A stretch of DNA of 19,022 nt, taken from Chloromonas sp. AAM2 (lineage: Eukaryota; Chlorophyta; Chlorophyceae; Chlamydomonadales; Chlamydomonadaceae). Under the pieces are notes generated by a model. The model saw only the letters and a program-made list of their open reading frames with translations. It had not been told where the DNA came from and ran no database searches. Below, one piece after another: positions 11,667 through 19,022 of the stretch. Position 1 is the first letter of the stretch; the number at the start of each line of letters is the position of its first letter. The DNA is taken from the NCBI GenBank assembly GCA_004335635.1, contig QAXH01005456.1, forward strand, positions 13,425 to 32,446, written 5' to 3'. The translations under genes and the position numbers were made by a program.

Positions 11667-14600
11667 CTGCATGCATCACACATGCACGAGTTTGTTTTTC
11701 CAGCCCGCAGAGCGTGTGACTTATGCATGCTTCACGCAACGACGCACACTCTTCTATGCAAAACAACCGCAAAACAACACTACTAGTAAACAGTGCCCAT
11801 TCAAACCTCGCAGGTTGTAGTTGTGTCGGTCCCTTGCATCCTGTGTGGGTCTTCCAGCAGGCTCACTTGCTTGGGGCCCAGATGGCCTGCTGTGCCTACT
11901 TGGACGGGGCTCATGCCCACCTTTGTCTCCATGTACGATTGCAGGCGCACAGCCCCGTCCTGCTGCAGCAGCAGCCCTGCTGCCCCTTCGCCTGTACCCT
12001 GCAATGGCCCCACTGGAGCACCAGATCGACCAGGGCCTGGCTGCTCCTGCTGTTGCTGCTGCTGCTGCTGCTGCTGCTGTTGTTGCGGCTGTTGGGTTGC
12101 AGCCTCCTCCCGGGCGCCTTCCACAATGGCTGGCCCAGGACCTGCCTTGTACCCAGCAGCCTCCAACACCTGCACTCACACACACACATCAAGGACACGA
12201 GCAAGTTAATCATGTCACATCCAGAGCAGTTTTGCCACTCTACCAGATGATGCAATTGGCCATCAGCACCTCCACATCCTGGCAACGGGCTCCATCCCCT
12301 TGAGTGCAGCTGTCCTGCCTGCCTGCTGGCGGCGTGCCATTCACTGTAGTTCAATGCCCGTTCTACGCTTCCCCCACCTGCTGTGGCAAGTCCTTGGCCC
12401 GGTCACATGACTCCAGATGAGCCTTGACATCGTCGTACGTTGCTGCATGCATACCGATAGAGCGTGCATTTGCATGGTCTGCAGGACCTTATGAAAACCA
12501 GCCACCCCCCCCCGCAACGTGCAGAAACCTAAGGCATTCCGTCCTGCATCCTTGGCAGTCCTTGCGGGAAGGAATGTAACAATTATGTATGCCTAGCGTT
12601 GCTATACCAATGGCGCGACTATGGGGTTCCGATACCTCACACGACATGCACCTTGCCCGTGTGTCATCACCATGTATCATAAACAGGAAGGAACTTCCTG
12701 GAGGAAGAAAAAGTTTGCCAGCTCTGGAACAATTTGTAGTTCAGGATATGGGTCTGAGACAATTCTGGAACATTGTTTGCAGGAACCCGTCATGCAGATA
12801 TCCATCATGCCGTCTTTACATGTTCAGCATCGCTCATCGTGCTGTACACCCACCAATGAGCTTGGACGCACAGCCTGGGCAGGTCCAGTGCTTGCGTAAC
12901 GCCGGCTGCAAGGAGTGCGCAACCAGCCCGCTGTCATACCCCCTCAGCGCGCCCCACTGCAGCCAGGGGGCCAGGCGCAGGCCCTGCTTGGGCCGAGGGG
13001 CGCCGTATACATCCAGCGGCATGTCCTGTGACGGCAGGCACGGTGGGCCGGGGATGGAGAATGCGCAGACAATCGTATGTTGATAGATTCACAGCACAAA
13101 AACGCCCAGGCCGCACTCAGCCAATCAGACAGCTCTCTTGTGCTCGCGTTTGGGAGATCAGGTTGCTCATGCATGCAAAGAGCAGGTCACAATTCAGCTG
13201 GCGAGCCTCAGTTTCAGATGCAAGCATGAGGGCACAAAAGCCCTTCAAATGACTGCATTACGGTCATCAGATTGATGCATGACGTCCCAGGGTCACAAGT
13301 GAGCATTTGACATGCAAGAGCGCATCAGGAGCGCAAGGCAGCGGGTGGGCTGGCATTGCAATTGTCTTTGGCGGCAACAAAGTGGTTGCCAGGGCACGAT
13401 GCTTTCTGTCGCAATGTGAAATTATTCATAGAACCACTCTCGCGGTGTGTTGCAATCCCCTTCACTTGTAGGTTGGACGGGCTGGAGTCCTCTTGCCTCA
13501 CTTGTGAAATCATGCCGTCACTTGTTTTTGCTCAATACCTCATTCCAGATGCATGCTCCATAAGTGCATGTTCCAGTACCTGTGACGCGGCTGACAGCCC
13601 CCCAGGCAACTGGTACAGCGCCGTGGTGCGCGCACCGGGGAGCAAACGCTCAACAGTGAACCTGCAAAAGTCAACCATGAGGGCCAGTTGGCAACCTTGT
13701 ATCACAGTATGCCAGGCTGACACAATCGTACTCGCCTGTCTGATTGTTTGAATCTCAAGAACCTAGTGCAGATCATACCTGACCTTTGCTGCGAGGACAT
13801 TGAAAAGGCATCCTGCCTACAACAATTGCGCTGCTATCAAACGCAAGACAAATCTCATGTGCTTTTTCAGCCGGTCATCTTTCTCTGTAACAGGCACCTT
13901 TCTAAGCACTGTAACAGTATCTGGATAAGCCGTGACTGTCACGGATATTTGCGATATCGACGGCTAATCCATCATTCCACCTTTGGGTTGGCGCGTTCCA
14001 TTAATGTATTATTTTCTGTATTATTGTTATGTATTTCCACGGTGGAACTGTATCATTTTACGCCCGTGCCTTGTGCAACCACGGCTGGCCCTGGCCCCGC
14101 TTGCCCATGGCAATCAGGCATGAACCCAGCCACAGTAGCATGCATGCTCACCTGCACGGCCACTCCATGGCTAGAGCCAGGGCTGCAGCCAAGTCGTCCT
14201 CCGGCATCACAGGTGCCCACGCCTGCGCCCCACCACCCGACGCCCCGCCCGCCCCGTGCTGACTTGCATCCTCCTCCATCGCCACTGGCTCTGCACCTCC
14301 GATCCCCTGACCCGCTCGTCCGCGTCCCTCTCCCTCCCTGTCATCTTCAGCCGACACAGGCTGCTCAGTGTGTACTGCACCTTGCGCACACTCAACGACC
14401 ACTGCATGTTGCTGCGCGGGTGCAGGTTCAATCTGTGTATAGCCTAGCGCGTCCAGCACTCCATCTGGAACTCCTACCGACCTAGCTGCCTCAGCAAGGT
14501 CAGCCACAGAGGCGCAGTCAGGTGGCAAGAGTTCTGATGGTAGCGCTTGCCATGTGCCCTTGATTGATGCGCCTGAGGCTGTGGTCGGGCCGTGGGCCAG

Positions 14601-17600
14601 GAGTGCGGAGGTGTGTGGTGCGGCGGCAAAGCGGCCGGCCATGCCGGGTAGGCGCGCCCGGGCCAGGCGGCGGTGAAGCATGAGGGCAGTCTGTTGCCGC
14701 AAGCGGCACACAAGCTCGAGCAGCTGTAAAGTCAAGGGCAGACACGCATAAACACGCTCGCACTTTGCACGTTGCTTCAAGGCCTGGTACACATGCCTAG
14801 CAGTCACCTGCTCCAGGCCTGCTTAGTACGCTGCTACCAGGACGAGTTGGCAAGGCACAAGCTGCAGGATCCCGGTAGCGAATAGCCCTTTTGCCGCAAT
14901 ACGTAGCTACCCTAGCTAGCCCTAGCCTAGTCGCCTTGCTTGGGAGGTACTTAGCAGTTACCAGTTCTGTGTAACTTGTGTGACCTCGGTCCATCGCGAG
15001 CACGGATGCTAGCTGTCCGGGTTCGATTTCCAGGCGAGGCCCTTGTACGGTTTACCAAGCCACTTTGGTCTCGGTCCGGTTGTCAAGCTTCCCAACAAGT
15101 CCCTGGACCGCTACAGCTCTGTGCGTCACATGGCCGCTACAGCCCTGTGCGTCACATGGCCGCTACAGCCCTGTGCATCACATGGCCGCTACAGCCCTGT
15201 GCGTCACATGGCCGCTACAGCCCTGTGCGTCACATGGCCGCTACAGCCCTGTGCATCACATGGCCGCTACAGCTCTGTGCGTCACATGGCCACTCACCGC
15301 CGGGCCGCTCCCGTCATGCACTCGCAGGAGCAGCCAGCCGTCCACTAGCCAGCGTGTGCAGCCTGGGTCCGTGTCCAGGGAGCTGCATGGTGTGGCGCAG
15401 ATCAGGGGTTGGGGTCAGGGGGGGGCGAGTTGTGTATTACCCTGTTTGTAATGAGGATAGCAAGTGTAATAAGGTTCTACCGTGGTGTAACATGCTTTGC
15501 ACTTGTGCTCTGTGCTGCACGTGACGTGGGGGTAGCTCCGACTCTGACGGGCAAGAAGCCAGCCAGGGGAAGGGGATGCAGGAGTACTCAGTGGGTGCTG
15601 ATGTGTGGTCATATTTTCATGTGATAAACGCTTTGCTTGCGCTCTTGCGCTGTACAAAAAATATGCGCGGAGCTTAGACATTGATATGATATAGACATCC
15701 AATCGTTGAATGATTGGAGTGCAAGCTCAGGGGGAGCGTCGTGCAGCAAAAATACAACTGCTCTTGTGGGATCGGTGGAATGTGACGCATCTGCTGATGG
15801 AAGTGCTCAGTGCAAGGCGGACCAGCACACCTGCGGCTGTTCAGCTGTGGTTCGCGATTTTGTGTGTGTTTCTCACCTTGCTGCCAGCAACAGGGGTGCC
15901 AGTGCCCAGCAGGGCGTGACGTTGCACAGGTACTGCCGCCGGGTCTCAAGCACCTCTACGTACACAAGCACCTCCTGCGGGAAGAGTGTGGCATGGGTGT
16001 GTGGACGACACCCGCACCGCTCTAGAAACCTTTGTGTATAGTTGTGTTTTGTGGGCGCCTGAATTCCTAGCTCATTTAAAATCATAAGCGTCGTAAGAGC
16101 TGCTGATAACACACAGCTGGTAGGGTTTTGTACCGGAGTGGCGCTTCAATATTAGTCAAGTCTGGTGGTGCGGCTGGACAGAGTGGAGCATCCACATCTT
16201 CGCTGAGGACGTGCCAACCACTGTTGAAGCCATGGGTAGATCCGACTGCTTTGGCCGGGTGGCCTACCTGGGATGACAGTTCCGTGAGGCTGCCTGTGAG
16301 GCTGCTGGACGGGTGGATGACGAGCTCTGGCACGGGTGCCGTGTGGAAGCGGCAGTCGGGCTCGCGCCGCTGGCGGTTGGCCTCGTCCGGCACAGCAAAC
16401 CTAGGGTACAGCGCAGCGGCCAGCAGCCACCTGCGAGGAACACACATGACTGCTTTGAGATTGACGAGCGCACAGTAATGACCTTGTGCACGACAAGGCT
16501 GGCTAAGAAGACCACCAACGTGTTTTGTCTCTTGTGCAGTGCTGTTGTCATGCAGAGGTTGGCTCTGCAAACAACACACACCACTTGTGTGTTAATGGCA
16601 AGCCTCGCTGTTGTCCTGCAGCGACAAGCTCTGGATCAAGGATAGCAGTGACATGCAGAACATATATGGGGGTTTGGGGGCGCTGCCCCCACTATTAGAC
16701 GTATAGAAGATACCCTTGCACGCGGCAGGCTGGCTAAGACGACCAACGAGCTTTCTCATAAAGAGATTGGTCTCAACATGACCAGCTCGTCTTTCGCTTG
16801 TGGAGGCTGTTGTGACTGTTGTGGAGGCTGTTGTGCACTGGACATGGACCGTACTTGATCAGTGCTGTGTCGTGCTTGGTCATTTGGCGTTGCGCCGCAG
16901 CTGCCATGGCCGCCACGTCGGCCGACACCCGCAGGTCCAGGTCGCGCAGCTCGTCAGCCTGCAAGCACAAGTTGTGCGGCTGCAATTGTTTGTATTTCAC
17001 ATGTTAAGTAATACAGGCAAGCGCGACGGGATGTGCACCGACCTGACCTATCCTTAGTAGGAAGAGAGACAGAAACAGGCCTACAGGCAGAGAGGAACAA
17101 GGCAGAAAGCAAGGCAAGCGGCTACGAAGCGGTTGTTGTGATGCCGAACGGTTGGAGTTCAGATCCGGCCGCATCAGCCGGCCGCAACAGGCGTTGCACA
17201 TGTGAACAGCCAAGTCACAGGTCTCGGAAGTTCCTCAGCACCCGCCACTATCTGATGTACCCAAATGAAACGGTGGGGTGGTGCACCGTATTGCGAGCAT
17301 CAATCAGAATCCGACGTATTTGATGTGAAGACGGTTGGTTGGTGCGGCAGGACATCATCCCGCCTGTCCTGACTCGCACCTCGTCTTCTGACAATGCGGC
17401 CTTCTCTTTTCCCTCCTCCTCGCTTGCCCCGGACGCCTCTTCTGCCTCCTCCAATTTAAGCACCTGAAATGAAGGGTGGCAGAGCCAGAGGCTAGCGCAC
17501 AGGCAAACACTGAGAGGGTCCTCTGCACCCGCGCCCAGTGCTCATGAGAAGCGAGTGCACCATGACTCCCGAAAGCATCACCCACCACTCCTGCTTGACG

Positions 17601-19022
17601 TGGTGCTGACCTGGCAGCAAACAGGAGATAAACGAGCCCTGTCAAGGCCCTGACGCCATGTGTTGTGCTCCCTGTTGCGGCTTTCAGGCAACGTAGCCTG
17701 CTCAAACCGCCTGACTCTGTGCTTCACTGCAGTGTGGTGCTTCTTGCCCGCCACGCTATGCGCTCCTATCCTGCTCTTGCGTCGGCCCCCGCTTCTCCAC
17801 CCACCTTGCGCCCCCTCTCCCTGTCGCGTTGGTGCTGCAGCTCCCTGAGCCGCTGGCGTGCCGCATGCAGCCCTGCCGAGCCCAGGTGATGGCGCCGCCG
17901 CTTGCCGCCGACACCTGCAAGAATGATGACGTGGTACATGGAGCTTGAGCGAATTTCTGTTCGACTTCGATGATAGAAGGCACTCACTTGCGGGCAAGGC
18001 CAGCGGAGCAGTGCCCGTCAACACAGCGCGGACGATACAGGTGTACAAAGACACTCACTCACTCACCGCCCCGCTCCGCCCCCCGCGCCATCTCGCCCCG
18101 CACGGCCAGACGCTGCATGCCCACGTCCGACAGCAGCTCCTGCATTGGACAGAGCGCACAATGAGTACCAATAGGATCACTTCTCATGCGTTAAGATTGA
18201 GCAGTTAATTGTCGATATAGGGCCAACTCGGGTGGGGCTGGAAGTTAGCAACACGGATGGCATTGCATGTGCGGGCTCGGACGAAGCCTGACCATGAACA
18301 ATAGGCAACAATAAGATGTCACCGCTACACCACTCACTCAACAATGTGAGCTAGGATGCCAACTTCGGCTGTGGGTTGCTGCGGGTTGCTCTGGCCCTAC
18401 CTGGAACTGGGCCTTGAGTTTGGCCATCTCGTGCAGCCGCTGCTCCTCCAGACCCGAGCGACGGCACCACTGCAAGTGCGAGACACACTCAACCATCCGT
18501 ACTCAGCCACTGCTCGATATTCTTCTCTGTGCTGCACTGCATACTGCAGGGGCGAGACACACTCAATCATCCGTACTCGGACGCTGCTTGCTACTCTTCT
18601 CCGTGCTGCACTGCATACTGCAGGGCCGAGACACACTCAATCATCCGTACTCGGGCGCTGCTTGCTACTCTTCTCCGTGCTGCACTGCATACTGCTGGGA
18701 CAAGACTCACGAAGGGGGGGGCAACACGTCAGCAGAGGCGACCTAGGCTAGTTGGCCAGCGTGCGCCATTCCAGTCATCAACGTTCACAGTCTGCTAGGT
18801 TTTCTGCTCTGTGTTGCTCTTCCTGTCCCGCTGCTGGGACAAGACTCACCGCAGGACGCCCATGCAGTGGGTAGCCTTGCTCAGACACACACCTTTGTTG
18901 CCGCGCCCCTCGCCCCCTGCTGCCTGACCCTCAGCCACTTCTTAAACACACCCAACAGTGTCAGCGCACACACCTTTGTTGCCGCGCCCCTCGCCCCCTG
19001 CTGCCTGACCCTCAGCCACTCC
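11034..19022 (-). CDS. DHX34: DHX34-type DExH-box RNA helicase, C-terminal 906 residues (15 exons, 5' end outside)
   Basis: Exons on the - strand: 19022-18974 (partial), 18469-18401, 18139-18067, 17914-17805, 17463-17380, 16958-16855, 16430-16268, 15974-15877, 15382-15298, 14723-14152, 13661-13580, 13025-12854, 12442-12378, 12169-11807, 11666-11034 (TAG). Every junction is GT..AG and every phase agrees. WCRRSGLEEQRLHEMAKLK, LYPRFAVPD, FHT...VIHPSSSL, EVLVYVEVLETRRQYLCNVT and VDGWLLL follow the part of DHX34 that comes after the helicase core, including the OB-fold. DHX34 acts with UPF1 and SMG1 in nonsense-mediated mRNA decay in animals. That role is inferred here. The RecA domains lie upstream of the window. 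After residue 278 the tail is long and carries a UIM-like helix, two zinc knuckles, polyQ and an Arg/Asp/His-rich part. Confidence 0.88.
11807..12169 (-). CDS. DHX34-like exon 14: polyglutamine-containing linker
   Basis: 363 bases, residues 576-696. After VLEAAGYKAGPGPAIVEGAR comes a Gln-rich run with 13 consecutive Gln (coded by CAG/CAA, near 12047-12085), then a Gly/Pro-rich linker ending TTTTCE. All three - strand frames are open through the CAG run; the polyQ frame is chosen because only it has matching phase 0 at both splice sites. Length variation between strains would be expected. Confidence 0.78.
12378..13025 (-). CDS. DHX34-like exons 12-13: first zinc knuckle
   Basis: Exons 13025-12854 and 12442-12378 (residues 497-575). 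DMPLDVYGAPRPKQGLRLAP and WLQWGALRGYDSG lead to KHWTCPGCASKLI-A-TYDDVKAHLESC: Cys 545, Cys 548, His 562, Cys 566, a C-x2-C-x13-H-x3-C zinc site. The intron interrupts the Ala codon in the middle of the finger, and the two exons together restore all four ligands. The knuckle probably binds RNA or protein. The intervening intron (12443-12853) carries MITE debris at about 12705-12738. Confidence 0.85.
13437..13494 (-). repeat. Dispersed repeat, copy 3 (partial, in a DHX34 intron)
   Basis: About 58 bases on the - strand, nearly identical to the core of the repeat at 6637-6777, reading open as SSPSNLQVKGIATHRE. It sits inside the intron 13026-13579 and is oriented like the gene. Confidence 0.8.
13580..13661 (-). 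CDS. DHX34-like exon 11
   Basis: 82 bases. The first base completes Arg 469; then FTVERLLPGARTTALYQLPG and GLSAASQ. The phase fits both neighbours, which are separated by introns of 490 and 554 bases. No known domain. I include it because the frame, splice sites and codon completion all agree. Confidence 0.82.
14152..14723 (-). CDS. DHX34-like exon 10: long exon ending in a UIM-like helix
   Basis: 572 bases, residues 279-468 and two bases of the next codon. It starts LLELVCRLRQQTALMLHRRL, a helix also present in DHX34 after VDGW, then becomes Ala/Gly/Pro-rich with an acidic middle (SAEDDREGEGR). It closes with PEDDLAAALALAMEWP, which fits the ubiquitin-interacting motif pattern: an acidic start (453-455), L-x-x-A-L-x-L-A in the helix and a final Glu. 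The donor gtgagc follows TGCAG. The low-complexity centre looks lineage-specific. Confidence 0.85.
15109..15290. repeat. Minisatellite, 7 copies of a 26-base unit
   Basis: Seven head-to-tail units beginning cgctacag and ending gtcacatggc or atcacatggc, with only two variable positions (C/T in the 10th base, G/A in the 17th). The A variants are units 3 and 6, hinting at a 78-base higher-order unit. The array begins 7 bases inside the intron, right after the donor gtgagt of the exon at 15382-15298. ORFs across it in three frames are by-products of the repeat. Confidence 0.97.
15298..16430 (-). CDS. DHX34-like exons 7-9: OB-fold region
   Basis: Exons 16430-16268, 15974-15877 and 15382-15298 (residues 164-278). 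WLLAAALYPRFAVPDEANRQ, FHTAPVPELVIHPSSSLTGS, EVLVYVEVLETRRQYLCNVT and SLDTDPGCTRWLVDGWLLL are diagnostic: DExH helicases place their OB-fold here (ALYP.., ..HPSS.., ..VY.E...T...Y..NVT), and the VDGW ending is DHX34-like. In relatives this domain contacts RNA and accessory factors. The best-conserved part of the gene in the window. Confidence 0.92.
16670..16692. other. G-run / C-run palindrome in a DHX34 intron
   Basis: The core gggggcgctgccccc (about 16676-16690) is an almost perfect inverted repeat preceded by gggggttt, all inside the intron between residues 163 and 164. Around it the phrase ggctggctaaga..accaac occurs twice (about 16498-16520 and 16728-16745). It may be the end of an unrecognised repeat. 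Confidence 0.5.
16855..18469 (-). CDS. DHX34-like exons 2-6: charged linker after the helicase core
   Basis: Five exons (18469-18401, 18139-18067, 17914-17805, 17463-17380, 16958-16855; residues 17-163) encode WCRRSGLEEQRLHEMAKLKA, then ELLSDVGMQRLAVRGEMA, a basic helix RQRLRELQHQRDRERGRK, an acidic stretch VLKLEEAEEA...LSEDE and ADELRDLDLRVSADVAAMAA. Human DHX34 has the same succession, including a Lys-Val-Leu-Lys-Leu followed by an acidic run. Codons are split at 18067/17914 (Gly) and 16855/16430 (Lys), which confirms the order. Confidence 0.87.
18479..18700. repeat. Three tandem copies of a 74-base unit in a DHX34 intron
   Basis: Copies start at 18479, 18553 and 18627, exactly 74 bases apart, each opening gagacacactcaa and closing tgcactgcatactgc. 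Copies 2 and 3 are almost the same; copy 1, next to the acceptor of exon 18401-18469, is more diverged. A separate direct repeat, gctgggacaagactcac, occurs at about 18694-18710 and 18833-18849. Confidence 0.88.
18886..19020. repeat. 81-base-spaced tandem duplication of an exon and its donor
   Basis: 54 bases (18886-18939) recur identically at 18967-19020. The repeat includes the exon end, the gtgtgtg donor and part of the following intron. The inner copy, 18893-18940, reads KWLRVRQQGARGAATK in phase 0 with an AAG acceptor and an intact donor, so including it would add 16 residues without a frameshift. Whether it is spliced in is not visible. AAG acceptors are weaker than CAG. Confidence 0.85.
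18974..19022 (-). CDS. DHX34-like edge exon (partial)
   Basis: The first visible coding bases give EWLRVRQQGARGAATK, ending AAG|gtgtgtg in phase 0 and joining WCRRSGLEEQ of the next exon. DHX34 proteins have a (N)xWVQVK..KWCRRRG-like sequence here. The exon continues past the window. A near-identical copy of the same exon piece lies at 18893-18940. Confidence 0.7.

Noticed and set aside
11204..11786. + strand ORFs of 158-171 codons opposite the last DHX34-like exon
   Set aside because: Pro/His-rich shadows of the Arg/Asp/His-rich - strand exon, which has matching splice phase and a zinc knuckle.
12244..12278. Possible 35-base exon encoding DVEVLMANCII between exons 12442-12378 and 12169-11807
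   Set aside because: It has gccag and gtagag borders, but it ends in phase 2 while the next exon needs phase 0. Joining 12378 directly to 12169 keeps the frame, so it is treated as intron.
15109..15290. CRISPR array or coding repeat
   Set aside because: Units are contiguous with no spacers, 26 bases is not a multiple of three, and the array lies in an intron of a eukaryotic gene.
16082..16579. Continuous - strand ORF of 165 codons
   Set aside because: Only the central 54 codons (16268-16430) are DHX34-like; the rest is intron sequence that happens to be open.
18850..18879. 30-base microexon (QGYPLHGRPA) before a gtgagt donor in the DHX34 5' intron
   Set aside because: In phase, but only 13 bases separate it from the duplicated exon donor and the acceptor is poor. 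The gtgagtcttgtcccagcag context is itself a direct repeat.

Overview
The window is eukaryotic nuclear DNA, most likely from a chlorophycean green alga (Chlamydomonadales-like). The reasons are GC-rich short exons split by many 80-1000 base introns with GTRRG-type donors and CAG acceptors, TGTAA poly(A) signals, CAG/CTG-rich low-complexity tracts, minisatellites and LINE/MITE debris. The species cannot be named from the sequence alone. No prokaryotic gene, CRISPR array, rRNA or tRNA was recognised.

Three protein genes can be rebuilt by joining exons whose splice phases all agree. (1) On the + strand at 2058-5601 is the C-terminal half of a DDX5/DBP2-type DEAD-box RNA helicase (6 exons, about 232 residues, motifs III to VI). 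Its N-terminal half, with the Q motif, Walker A and DEAD, is not in the window. The DNA upstream is instead a LINE reverse transcriptase fragment (1-428, - strand) and a 1.1 kb foldback inverted repeat (480-1583). (2) On the - strand at 7470-9067 is a complete six-exon gene for a 147-residue thioredoxin-like protein with an unusual WCQKC active site. (3) On the - strand from 11034 to beyond 19022 are the last 15 exons (906 residues) of a DHX34-type DExH-box RNA helicase, the family linked to nonsense-mediated decay. After the conserved OB-fold part it has a lineage-looking tail: a ubiquitin-interacting-motif-like helix, two zinc knuckles with identical C-x2-C-x13-H-x3-C spacing, a polyglutamine tract and an Arg/Asp/His-rich stretch.

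Layout: 1-428 LINE fragment; 480-1583 foldback; 2058-5601 DEAD-box exons; 5602-7469 tail-to-tail intergenic region with two copies of a dispersed repeat (6298-6432, 6637-6777) and a 125-base MITE (7141-7264); 7470-9067 thioredoxin-like gene; 9068-10870 mostly noncoding with a possible decayed retroelement ORF; 11034-19022 DHX34-like gene, whose introns carry a third copy of the dispersed repeat, MITE debris, a 26-bp minisatellite touching a splice donor, a 74-bp triplicate repeat and an 81-bp-spaced duplication of an exon.

Two of the three genes are RNA helicases, but they are on opposite strands with separate exons and there is no sign of co-regulation. The most interesting items are the architecture of the DHX34 tail, the foldback as a possible small-RNA source, and the repeat activity concentrated at splice sites.
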